A stretch of DNA of 64,000 bases from Jiella sonneratiae (lineage in GTDB: Bacteria > Pseudomonadota > Alphaproteobacteria > Rhizobiales > Rhizobiaceae): contig NZ_JAFMPY010000003.1 of NCBI RefSeq assembly GCF_017353515.1, positions 186,001 through 250,000 on the forward strand, read 5' to 3'. Below, in pieces: positions 47,071-57,221 of the stretch. The notes beneath the pieces are model-generated. The model was given only the letters and a program-made list of their open reading frames with translations, was not told where the DNA came from and did not search any database. The translations under genes and the position numbers were made by a program. Within the stretch, counting starts at the first letter, position 1. Each line of letters opens with the position of its first letter.

Positions 47071-49011
47071 ATGCGCTTTCCGCCTTCCTTCCTCGACGAG
47101 ATCCGCGACCGCATCCCGATTTCCGAGGTCGTCGGCCGGCGGGTCACCTTCGACCGCCGCAAGTCGCAGCCCGGCCGCGGGGATTTCTGGGCCTGCTGCC
47201 CGTTTCACGGCGAAAAGACGCCCTCCTTCCACTGCGAGGACCGCAAGGGGCGCTACCACTGTTTCGGCTGCGGCGTGTCGGGCGACCACTTCCGCTTCCT
47301 CACCGAGCTCGAGGGGCTGTCCTTTCCCGAAGCGGTGGAGCGGCTGGCCGGCGAGGCGGGCGTGGCGATGCCCGAGCGCGACGCCGAGGCCGAGGCCCGC
47401 GAAGCCCGGCGCGGCACGCTGCTCGACGCGCTGACGGAAGCGGCGGCCTTCTTTCGCCAGCAGCTCCACGAGCCGGGCGGGGCCAAGGCCCGTGCCTATC
47501 TGCGCGACCGCGGCATGGAGGCGCGCACGCAAGGTGCCTTCGGCCTCGGCTTCGCGCCGAACTCCCGCAATCGCCTGAAGGAGCATCTCGCGGCGAAGGG
47601 GCTCGGACGCGAGGAGATCGAGGCGGCAGGGCTCGTCGTCCATGGCGAGGGCATCGCCGTCTCCTACGACCGGTTCCGCGACCGCATCATGTTCCCGATC
47701 CTCGACGCCGGCGAGCGGGTGGTCGCCTTCGGCGGCCGGGCGATGGCGGCCGACGCCCAGGCGAAGTACCTGAATTCGCCCGAGACCGACGTCTTCCACA
47801 AGGGCGAGATGCTGTTCAACCTCGCCAAGGCGCGGCGGGCGGCGCGCGAGGCCGGGACCCTCGTCCTCGTCGAGGGCTACATGGACGTCATCATGCTGGC
47901 GCAGGCCGGCTTCGGCCACGTGGTCGCGCCGCTCGGCACGGCGATGACCGAGCGCCAGCTCGAGCTCTTATGGCGGACCGCCGGCGAGCCGGTGCTGTGC
48001 TTCGACGGCGACGCGGCGGGGCTGAAGGCGGCGAACCGGGCCGCCGAACTCGCCCTGCCGCTGCTGAAGCCCGGCCGGTCGCTGCGCTTCGCGCTGCTTC
48101 CCGAGGGCAAGGATCCGGACGATCTCGTCCGCGACGGCGGACCGGAGGCCTTCGCCGGGGTGCTCGCCGCCGCCCGGCCGCTCGCCGATCTCGTCTTCAT
48201 GCGCGAGACCCATGGCGGCAATTTCGACACGCCGGAGCGGCGCGCCGAACTCGAATACCGGCTGAAGGGGCTCTACCGCACGATCGGCGACGAGGCGGTG
48301 CGCCGGCACTATCTCGACGATCTCTCCCAGCGGCTCGCCGGCTTCTTCGGCTCGGCCTCGGGCTCTTCGCGCGGCCAGCGCGACGACCGCCGGTCCGACC
48401 GCAGGGGCGGGCGCCGCGACGAGCGCCGCGGCCGCGGGCAGCCGGGCCGGGCGCCGATCTCCGACCGGCTGGCCCGCTCGCGGCTGGCGGCACCGGCCGG
48501 CGGCCCGGCGCCGAGCCTTCGCGAGATCGCCATCGTCGTCGGCTTCGTCAACCATCCGGTGCTTATGGAGGAGGAATTCGACGTCTTCGCCGGCCTCGAC
48601 CTTGCCCGGGGCGACCTGTCGCGGCTGCGCACGGCGGTGCTCGACGCCCATGCGACCAATCCGCCGAAGGACCGCGACCAGCTGATCGCCGAACTCGCCC
48701 GCCACGGCGCCGCCGGCCTGTTCGAGGCCTTCGAGGAGAAGCTGCGGGCGGTCCGGCTCTGGCCGGTGCTCGCCGACGCCGCCTTCGAGGACGCCCGCGA
48801 GGCGGTTCGCCAGATGCTGCACCTCCAGCACCGTTTCCTGGCGCTGAGGCGCGAGATCGGCTTTGCCGAGGAGGCCTTCGGCCGCGAGCCGACCGAGGCG
48901 AACTATCTGCACATGATGGAAATCAAGAGCGAGATCGAGCGGGTCGACGGCACGGAAGCGCTGATCGAGGGCTTCGGCCTCTTGTCGGGGCGGCCGATGA
49001 AGGCCATCTGA
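47071..49011 (+). CDS. dnaG: DNA primase
   Basis: A 646-residue primase that makes RNA primers at the replication fork. The N-terminal zinc-binding domain has CPFHGEKTPSFHC with the second CxxC pair (HCFGCGVSG). The TOPRIM core shows LVLVEGYMDVIML and FDGDAAG. Between about residues 427 and 485 lies a low-complexity, arginine-rich linker (RGGRRDERRGRG) before the helicase-binding C-terminal domain. It precedes rpoD, the classical macromolecular synthesis order. Confidence 0.97.
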   Translation: MRFPPSFLDEIRDRIPISEVVGRRVTFDRRKSQPGRGDFWACCPFHGEKTPSFHCEDRKGRYHCFGCGVSGDHFRFLTELEGLSFPEAVERLAGEAGVAMPERDAEAEAREARRGTLLDALTEAAAFFRQQLHEPGGAKARAYLRDRGMEARTQGAFGLGFAPNSRNRLKEHLAAKGLGREEIEAAGLVVHGEGIAVSYDRFRDRIMFPILDAGERVVAFGGRAMAADAQAKYLNSPETDVFHKGEMLFNLAKARRAAREAGTLVLVEGYMDVIMLAQAGFGHVVAPLGTAMTERQLELLWRTAGEPVLCFDGDAAGLKAANRAAELALPLLKPGRSLRFALLPEGKDPDDLVRDGGPEAFAGVLAAARPLADLVFMRETHGGNFDTPERRAELEYRLKGLYRTIGDEAVRRHYLDDLSQRLAGFFGSASGSSRGQRDDRRSDRRGGRRDERRGRGQPGRAPISDRLARSRLAAPAGGPAPSLREIAIVVGFVNHPVLMEEEFDVFAGLDLARGDLSRLRTAVLDAHATNPPKDRDQLIAELARHGAAGLFEAFEEKLRAVRLWPVLADAAFEDAREAVRQMLHLQHRFLALRREIGFAEEAFGREPTEANYLHMMEIKSEIERVDGTEALIEGFGLLSGRPMKAI

Positions 49012-49345
49012 CAGGTTCCGGCGGCGCCTTGCGACGGCCCGTCGGCCTCGGCTCGGACCGGCGAATTGCCTCAGGCCATTGCGATTGGGTGCTTGACAGA
49101 ACATATCGGTTCGGTCGAGAGGCGGAACTATCGGCGTAAAGCGCTTGAAAGATTCCGGAACTGCGCCTTTTTTCACTGCGCCTTCCGGCACGGCCAGAAA
49201 ACCGGCCGCCACGCCGGTCAGCTTATGGTTAAGCCGTCGTTAACGGCAGATGCCGCATACATGGTGCCTGCGCGTCGTCGCGAGGCGCCCGCCCTCGCTC
49301 AGGCGAGGGACGCCCGAAGGGCATGCGAACTGGAGAATGAAGCGA
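49012..49345. other. Regulatory region upstream of rpoD
   Basis: No gene lies in these 334 bases. Visible elements: a TTGACA hexamer at 49093-49098, a CTTGAA at 49144-49149 that could be a heat-shock type -35, a GANTC (CcrM-type) site at 49151-49155, a perfect CtrA-like box at 49229-49244, and a CCCTCG/CGAGGG inverted repeat near 49292-49309. Convincing -10 hexamers were not found for the two -35-like elements. Confidence 0.45.
49229..49244 (+). promoter_or_regulatory. CtrA-type binding box upstream of rpoD
   Basis: The sequence reads TTAA-N7-TTAAC, an exact match to the alphaproteobacterial CtrA consensus. It is centred about 110 bases upstream of the rpoD start codon. A CcrM-type GANTC site lies 75 bases further upstream. 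This suggests cell-cycle control but is untested here. Confidence 0.6.
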
Positions 49346-51361
<2,016 letters not shown>

Positions 51362-51774
51362 GCGAAGACGGAGAGTGCCGCTTGCCGCACGGCTTTCGGC
51401 ATTTTCGTTCCGCACCATCAAGCTCGCGGGGCGGCCGGACCGGTTCACCCCGACGCGGCCGACCTTGCCTGGCCCACGTGACCGGCGCGGCGGTGAAATC
51501 GCCGCTCCGGGTGAGGGGCGTCGCTTGAAATCGGGCGGAGCGAGGCGATTGGCCTGATCTCCCCCCTTGCGGGGGAGATGCCGGTAGGCAGAGGGGGTCA
51601 TCCCGGCGCCGGACATTTCAGCGATCGCGCCGCACCCCCCCCTCTGGGTTGCCACACATCTCCCCCGCAAGGGATTAGATCGAGGCGTCGCCGACGGCTC
51701 CCGGTCTTCGAGCGATTGCCGCGGCGGCGGGCGGAGACTCGCCGCCTTGCGCTGCGGATGATATCCTCGCCCCC
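51362..51774. other. Intergenic region with a repeat element
   Basis: This 413-base region after rpoD has no convincing gene and no clear intrinsic terminator. Its main content is the palindromic repeat at 51556-51681. Confidence 0.45.
51556..51681. repeat. Palindromic intergenic repeat, copy 2
   Basis: The same architecture as the element at 17026-17146: an outer GATCTCCCCCCTTGCGGGGG arm, an inner GCAGAGGGGG arm, and inverted partners at the right end (CCCCCCTCTGGGTTGCC, then ATCTCCCCCGCAAGGG). The two copies differ mainly in the centre and in a degraded right end here (GGGATTAGATC). Confidence 0.85.
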
Positions 51775-52395
51775 ATGAGCGCGCTGAGAGAAGATCTCGA
51801 CCCCGTTCCGCAGACGTTCGACCGCCCCGTCCCCCACACCACGCAGGCGGCGGAAGGGCTGCTGCGGCGGCGCTTCACCGTTGCCGAAATCGAGGCGATG
51901 GTGGCGGCCGGCATCATGGATCCCAAGGAGCGAGTCGAACTGATCGGGGGGGAACTGGTCCCGATGTCGGCCAAGGGCATCCGCCACGAGCGGCTGAAGA
52001 CCTTCGTCATGATGCAACTGGCGCGCAAGCTGCCGGAGCCTCTCGCCTTCACCCCCGAGACGACCTTCCGTCTTTCCGAGGACACCTTCGTCGAGCCCGA
52101 CTTCGTCGTCTACGCCAATGCCGAAGCGCTCGAGGGGCTGGACGGGCCGGCCTGCCTTCTCGCCATCGAGATCGGCGATTCGAGCCTTGCCTACGACCGC
52201 GGCCGCAAGGCCTCGATCTACGCGGCCTTCGGGGTCCGGGAGCTTTGGGTGATCGACGCCGTCAGGCTGGAGACGCGGGTGTTTCTCGAGCCGCGGCCGC
52301 TCGGCTATCGCCGCATGACCGACTTCCGCACCGAAGCGATGCTCGTGCCGACCCTCGTCGCGGGTCTCGCCATCAAGCTTTCCGACTATAGCTGA
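51775..52395 (+). CDS. Uma2 family endonuclease-like protein
   Basis: A 206-residue member of the Uma2 (DUF820) PD-(D/E)xK family. The catalytic pattern is visible as EPDFVVY, then LAIEIGDSSL and the lysine in DRGRKASIYA. The biological role of these proteins is not known; they are often scattered in single copies. It lies right after the repeat element. Confidence 0.88.
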   Translation: MSALREDLDPVPQTFDRPVPHTTQAAEGLLRRRFTVAEIEAMVAAGIMDPKERVELIGGELVPMSAKGIRHERLKTFVMMQLARKLPEPLAFTPETTFRLSEDTFVEPDFVVYANAEALEGLDGPACLLAIEIGDSSLAYDRGRKASIYAAFGVRELWVIDAVRLETRVFLEPRPLGYRRMTDFRTEAMLVPTLVAGLAIKLSDYS

Positions 52396-52513
52396 AGGCC
52401 TGAAGCGGCGTTTCGCGGCTCGCCGGCGCTCGCGCTGCGTCCCGCCAGGGCGTTTTGCTTGAGCGTGCCGGCGCCGCAGCCGGCCGCCCCAGGCCTGCCA
52501 ACCAGGAGATCGC

Positions 52514-52807
52514 ATGTCCTTTCTGAAGAAGCTGTTCGGCAGCTCCGGCCGAGACGGGGCGCAGGCCGAGCCGAAAGTCGCCGACAGCCGCGACTACGAG
52601 GGCTTCACCATCAAGGCGACGCCGATGCCCGAGGGCGGACAGTTCCGTCTCGCGGCGATCATCGAGAAGGACGTCGGCGGCGAGACGAAGTCACACCGGA
52701 TGATCCGCGCCGATCTCTTCGCCTCGAAGGACGACGCGACGGCCTTCGCCTTCCGCAAGGCCGAACAGGTCATCGACGAGCAGGGCGAGGCGATCTTCCG
52801 GCCCTGA
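52514..52807 (+). CDS. HlyU family protein
   Basis: A 97-residue protein matching the HlyU family (YEGFTIKATPMPEGGQFRLA and the C-terminal KAEQVIDEQGEAIF). Vibrio HlyU activates haemolysin genes, but most homologues in alphaproteobacteria are of unknown function and there is no clear DNA-binding motif here. GGAGATCGC precedes the ATG. Confidence 0.85.
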   Translation: MSFLKKLFGSSGRDGAQAEPKVADSRDYEGFTIKATPMPEGGQFRLAAIIEKDVGGETKSHRMIRADLFASKDDATAFAFRKAEQVIDEQGEAIFRP

Positions 52808-52859
52808 AGCCGCGGCCCGCATTCGCCCCGCCTCTGTCGGGATTGAGCCTCGCGGGCGC

Positions 52860-53378
52860 TCAGCGCGCATCCTTCCAGGTCGGCGAGACCTGCCAGAACT
52901 GACCGGAATAGTTGCCGCAGCGCGTCAGATGCGGCTCGTTGTCGTTTGCTCCGCCATTGTAGATGTCGAGACACATGTCCTGCCCGCGGAACTGCGTGGT
53001 CAGCCGATAGGCGCCCTTGTCCGGCCGGAAGCGCCAGAACTGGCCGGTGTAGTTTCCGCACGGGGCGAGGTGGACGTCGTTGTTGCGCGGGCCGCCGTTG
53101 AAGACGTCGAGGCACATGCCGCGTCCGCGGAACATCGTCGTCAGCCGGTAAAAGCCTTTCCCCGCCGGCGTCAGCTTCCAGTACTGGCCGGAAACGTCCT
53201 CGGCCGGGGCGAGGTGGGTCATGTTGTCCTTCGGTCCGCCGTTGTAGACGTCGAGGCGCATGTCGCCGCCGCGAAACTCGGTCGAGAGCGTCTGGTAGTA
53301 GCGAAGGTCGAAGGGCCCGGCCGCCGCCTGGAGCGGCACGAGCGACAGGCAGAGGACGGCAGCGAGGCGAAGCGACAT
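52860..53378 (-). CDS. Secreted ricin-type beta-trefoil lectin-like protein
   Basis: A 172-residue exported protein with a signal peptide ending LQAAAG. The mature part consists of three units of about 45 residues, each with FRG-D/G-M-x-LDVYNGG, then HL, and ending in a QxW motif (GQYWKL, GQFWRF, GQFWQV). This is the ricin B-type trefoil pattern, usually a carbohydrate-binding fold. It stands alone without an enzymatic domain. Confidence 0.85.
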   Translation of the reverse strand: MSLRLAAVLCLSLVPLQAAAGPFDLRYYQTLSTEFRGGDMRLDVYNGGPKDNMTHLAPAEDVSGQYWKLTPAGKGFYRLTTMFRGRGMCLDVFNGGPRNNDVHLAPCGNYTGQFWRFRPDKGAYRLTTQFRGQDMCLDIYNGGANDNEPHLTRCGNYSGQFWQVSPTWKDAR

Positions 53379-53580
53379 GAGCTGATCCTAACGGGTTGAC
53401 GGTCGCTCGATAGCCGACGATCTTCCTCAAGGGAAGATAAAACGATCGCCACTTCGTGACCATCTGCCGGACAAGGCCGTGGGGGCGTCCGATGCCGCGC
53501 GCTCCCGTCGTCCGGCGGGGCGTGCCGTCGCCCGGCGCCGACCGGTCCACGTCCGCGGCCGCTCATCGGTTTGATTTCTA

Positions 53581-53602
53581 CCTTTTAATTGCTCTAAAAA
53601 GG
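53581..53602 (+). promoter_or_regulatory. AT-rich palindrome upstream of rirA
   Basis: An imperfect inverted repeat CCTTTTAA-N6-TAAAAAGG lies 61 bases before the rirA start codon in otherwise GC-rich DNA. It could be an operator for an iron regulator or part of the promoter; no matching consensus is claimed. Confidence 0.35.
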
Positions 53603-53662
53603 CTTAAGTGAAGGGACAGGAGGGGAGCGGTGCCGCCGCTCCGAGACCAGGGCAGTTCACAT

Positions 53663-54124
53663 ATGCGCCTTACCCGGCAGACCAACTACGCCATCCGCAT
53701 CCTGATGTATCTCGCGACCAATCCGGGCCGCCTCAGCAAGCTCGGCGAGGTGGCGCGATCCTATGCGGCGCCCGAGCCCTTCATGTTCAAGATCCTGCAG
53801 CCGCTGGTCGCCTCCGGTCTCGTCGAGACCGTGCGGGGCCGCAATGGCGGCATCCGGCTCGGCCGGGCGGCGACGGCGATCAACCTGCGCGAGGTCGTCG
53901 AGCTGATGGAGGAGAACTTCGCCATGGCGGAGTGTTTCGACGGCGGCTCGACGGACTGTCCGCTGGTCTTCCACTGCGAACTGAACGCCGCGCTCCGCCA
54001 GGCGCTGGAGGCGTTCTTGTCGACGCTCGCGCGCTTTTCCATCGCCGATCTCGTCGAGAACCGGCCGTTCCTGTCCGAGACCCTCGGCATTCCGCTGTCG
54101 ACGGACCACGCGGCGCTGGCATGA
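53663..54124 (+). CDS. rirA: Rrf2 family iron-responsive regulator RirA
   Basis: A 153-residue Rrf2-type repressor with an N-terminal winged helix (MRLTRQTNYAIRILMYLA). The three cluster-binding cysteines are present in the spacing CFDGGSTDCPLVFHC (near residues 91-105), as in RirA of Rhizobium and Agrobacterium. RirA senses iron through its Fe-S cluster and represses iron uptake genes. The start overlaps no upstream gene; the stop overlaps the next gene by four bases. Confidence 0.93.
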   Translation: MRLTRQTNYAIRILMYLATNPGRLSKLGEVARSYAAPEPFMFKILQPLVASGLVETVRGRNGGIRLGRAATAINLREVVELMEENFAMAECFDGGSTDCPLVFHCELNAALRQALEAFLSTLARFSIADLVENRPFLSETLGIPLSTDHAALA

Positions 54125-54426
54125 GTCGCGCCGGCAGTCAGGCCGCCGCGCAGGAGGACGAGGACGCGGTCTGGGAAACGGCGCCGTCGCCCTGCATCGA
54201 CGTGTGCAAGTACAAGCGCCAGGGCCGCTGCATCGGCTGCTCGATGACCAAGGCGGAGAAGGAAGCCTTTCCCCATCACGGCGGCGCCGAGGCGAAGCGC
54301 GCCTTTATCGAGGCGCTGATCGCCCGCATCGCCGAGAGCGGGCGCAACCCGGCCTTCTGGGCCTATACCTACCAGCACAAATGCAAGCGCGAAGGCGTGC
54401 CTTGCCCGGTCACGGTCGAGGAATAG
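54121..54426 (+). CDS. DUF1289 domain-containing protein
   Basis: A 101-residue protein with the DUF1289 pattern CIDVCKYKRQGRCIGCSMT, four closely spaced cysteines of a small metal or Fe-S site. Two further cysteines follow near the C-terminus (KCKREGVPC). Its ATG overlaps the rirA stop, so it is probably co-translated and iron-regulated. The function is unknown. Confidence 0.87.
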   Translation: MSRAGSQAAAQEDEDAVWETAPSPCIDVCKYKRQGRCIGCSMTKAEKEAFPHHGGAEAKRAFIEALIARIAESGRNPAFWAYTYQHKCKREGVPCPVTVEE

Positions 54427-54511
54427 CCGGACGGCGCGAGGGCCTGTCGCCCCTGCCGGCCGCGCGCCTTGGCCGCAGAGACGGACGCGGCGCCGGCGAC
54501 GGTCTCCGGCC

Positions 54512-55795
54512 TCAGTCCCGCGCCAGCCGCTGCGCCTTGCGAAGCGCCGGGAACATCACGGCCCAGCCGCCGGCCACCGCCACCGTCGCCGCCCCGCCGA
54601 GCACCACCGCCGGCACCGCGCCGATCAGCGCCGCCATGCTGCCGGCCCGGAACTCACCGAGCTCGTTGGAGGCACCGATGAACACCTGGTTCACGGCGTT
54701 GACCCGGCCCCGCACGTCGTCCGGCGTCCAGAGCTGCATCAGCGTCTCGCGCACATAGACGCTGATCATGTCGGACGCGCCCATCAGCATCAGCGCCGGG
54801 ACCGAGATCCAGATCGAGGTCGACAGGCCGAAGAGCATGGTGAAGGCGCCGAACAGACCGACGAAGACGAACATGATCGCGCCGGCGTGGTTCCTGATCG
54901 GGTGCGCGGCGAGAAACAGCGCCATCGGAATCGCGCCGAAGCCCGGCGCCGCGCGCAAGAGGCCGAGCGCCGAGGGCCCGGCGTCGAGGACGTCGCGGGC
55001 ATAGACCGGCATCAGCGCCACCGCCCCGCCGAGCAGCACCGCGAAGAGGTCGAGCGAGATCGCGCCGAGCACCACCTTCTCTTTCCAGATGAAGCGGAAG
55101 CCGGCGACGATCGTCTGAAGGCTCGCCGGTTCGTTGGCGCGCCTGCGGGCGGGCGCCTTGATGAGGATGACCGCGACGGCGCCGGCAAGGAACAGCACGG
55201 CGCCGAGACCGTAGGCGACCATCGGCGAGACGCCGTAGAGCAGGCCGCCGGCAACCGGGCCGACGATCGCCGCGATCTGCCAGGAGGAGGAATTCCAGGC
55301 GATGGCGTTGGCGAGTTCCCGCCTCGAGACAATGTTGACCACCAGCGACTGCGAGGCCGGGCCGAAGAAGGCCCGGGCGATCCCGAAGACCACGAGGACG
55401 AGAAAGATCGGTCCGGGCTCGCTGAGGCCGCGATAGGTCAGGAACAGGACGAGCAGCGTGCCGACGCCCTCGATGGCCGTCGCTGCGGCCATGATCCCGC
55501 GGCGCGAATAACGATCCGCGGCGGCGCCGGTGACGAGGACGAGGACGAGCGCCGGCGCGAACTGGCAGAGGCCGACGAAGCCGAGATCGAGCGGATCGCG
55601 GGTCAGGTCGTAGATCTGCCAGCCGACCGAGACGATGACGATCTGGGTGGCGAAGGTCGCGGCGAAGCGCGCCAGCCAGTAGAGCACGAACTGCCGGTTC
55701 CGGAAGGCGGCGAAGCGGTCGTCGCTGACGTCGGGTTCGGGCACCTCCGGCGCCGGCGTCGTGGCGGAGGGCAGGGAGGTCGGCTCGTCGGTCAC
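54512..55795 (-). CDS. MFS transporter, EntS-like
   Basis: A 427-residue, 12-helix major facilitator protein of the enterobactin exporter (EntS/MFS_3) type: WLARFAATFATQIVIVSVGWQ near residue 36 and AAADRYSRRG in the loop between helices 2 and 3. The start is GTG at 55795. It is convergent to the rirA pair; an iron or siderophore export link is tempting but not shown. Confidence 0.88.
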   Translation of the reverse strand: MTDEPTSLPSATTPAPEVPEPDVSDDRFAAFRNRQFVLYWLARFAATFATQIVIVSVGWQIYDLTRDPLDLGFVGLCQFAPALVLVLVTGAAADRYSRRGIMAAATAIEGVGTLLVLFLTYRGLSEPGPIFLVLVVFGIARAFFGPASQSLVVNIVSRRELANAIAWNSSSWQIAAIVGPVAGGLLYGVSPMVAYGLGAVLFLAGAVAVILIKAPARRRANEPASLQTIVAGFRFIWKEKVVLGAISLDLFAVLLGGAVALMPVYARDVLDAGPSALGLLRAAPGFGAIPMALFLAAHPIRNHAGAIMFVFVGLFGAFTMLFGLSTSIWISVPALMLMGASDMISVYVRETLMQLWTPDDVRGRVNAVNQVFIGASNELGEFRAGSMAALIGAVPAVVLGGAATVAVAGGWAVMFPALRKAQRLARD

Positions 55796-55955
55796 GCGGC
55801 AAAACCTGAATGGGGCGGAACGCCGCCTGTGCTGTACCGGTCAAGCCCGGCAGCGGGCATCGGGACGATCGACGCCGTTTCGATCGGAAGGCACCGGCGC
55901 GAGCGAGGTGGGGCGGCCATGCGTCCCGCCGCTTGCGCCGCCGGCGCAGTCGCCC

Positions 55956-56999
55956 TCACAAGGGCAGCGGATGGCGGCGGTAGACGGCGGCGATGTCGGC
56001 CATCACCTCGTCGGAGAGCGTCACCTCGGCCGCGGCGATGTCGGTTTTCAGCTGGTCGAGATCCGTGGCGCCGACGATGGCCGCGGTCATGAACGGCCGC
56101 GTCAGGCAGAAGGCGATGCCCATCTGGGCGGGGTCGAGACCGTGCTTGCGGGCGACCTCGCAATATTCGTCGGCGACGCGGACGGCGGTCTCGGTGTGGC
56201 GGCCGCCGAGACCCTTGTTGATCGAGCCGCGCGTGCCCGGCGGGATCGCCCCGGCGGTGTACTTGCCGGTCAGAAGACCGGCGGCGAGCGGCGAATAGGC
56301 CAGCAGCCCGACATCTTCGTTGAGCGCGGTCTCCGCGAGGTCGAGATCGAAGATGCGGTGCATCAGCGAATATTCGTTCTGAATCGCGGCGACGCGGGGC
56401 GTGCCGTCGCGTTCTGAAATCGAGGCGAACTGCATCACGCCCCAGGCCGTCTCGTTCGACAGGCCGACATGGCGGATCTTGCCGGCCTTCACTTGTTCGC
56501 CGAGTTCGTCGAGCACCGCCTCGATGTCGGCCTTCACCGCGTCCGGCTTCTGGCCGCTCGGATCGTAGGTCCAGCTCTGGCGGAAATGGTAGGAGCCGCG
56601 GTTCGGCCAGTGCAGCTGGTAGAGGTCGATGCGGTCGGTCTTGAGCCGCTTCAGGCTGGCGTCGAGGGCGCGGCGGATCGAATCGGGGGTGATCGGCTCG
56701 CCGCCGCGCACCTTTGCGTTGCCCTCGCCGGTGATCTTCGAGGCGAGGACGACGTCGTCGCGCCGGTCGCCCGCCGAAAACCACGAGCCGATGATCGATT
56801 CGGTCCGGCCGACGGTCTCGGCCGTCATCGGGGTGGTCGGATACATTTCCGCGGTGTCGAAGAAATTGACCCCCATCTCGACGGCGAGTTCCATCTGCGC
56901 ATGGGCTTCCGCCTCGCTGTTCTGCGAGCCCCATGTCATGGTGCCGAGGCAGATCTCGCTGACGGAAAGGCCGGTGCGGCCGAGCGGGCGATATTTCAT
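55956..56999 (-). CDS. NADP(H)-dependent aldo-keto reductase (Tas-like)
   Basis: A 347-residue TIM-barrel aldo-keto reductase of the Tas type. The catalytic tetrad residues appear in FDTAEMYPTTP (Asp, Tyr), LASKITG (Lys) and YQLHWPNRG (His). The N-terminus MKYRPLGRTGLSVSEICLGT is typical and fixes the start at 56999; a very long upstream open frame is an artefact of high GC. Confidence 0.94.
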   Translation of the reverse strand: MKYRPLGRTGLSVSEICLGTMTWGSQNSEAEAHAQMELAVEMGVNFFDTAEMYPTTPMTAETVGRTESIIGSWFSAGDRRDDVVLASKITGEGNAKVRGGEPITPDSIRRALDASLKRLKTDRIDLYQLHWPNRGSYHFRQSWTYDPSGQKPDAVKADIEAVLDELGEQVKAGKIRHVGLSNETAWGVMQFASISERDGTPRVAAIQNEYSLMHRIFDLDLAETALNEDVGLLAYSPLAAGLLTGKYTAGAIPPGTRGSINKGLGGRHTETAVRVADEYCEVARKHGLDPAQMGIAFCLTRPFMTAAIVGATDLDQLKTDIAAAEVTLSDEVMADIAAVYRRHPLPL

Positions 57000-57221
57000 G
57001 AAAAAGGACCCGGAAACGGAAAAACCAAGGGCGCTGCCTCGAGGCGGCAGGCCGACGCGGGCGAACATAGCCGCATCCGGGCGTGGCGCAATGGCAGGAC
57101 GGCATTTGTCCGGCGAAACGGCGCTTGCCGAGCCGGCGGCAGAGCCGATACCACCACGTCCAGCCTCGCAGCGTCCCGCCGGAGCGCGGATGGACGCCGA
57201 AGTTTCAAGGAAGGAGCCGTC

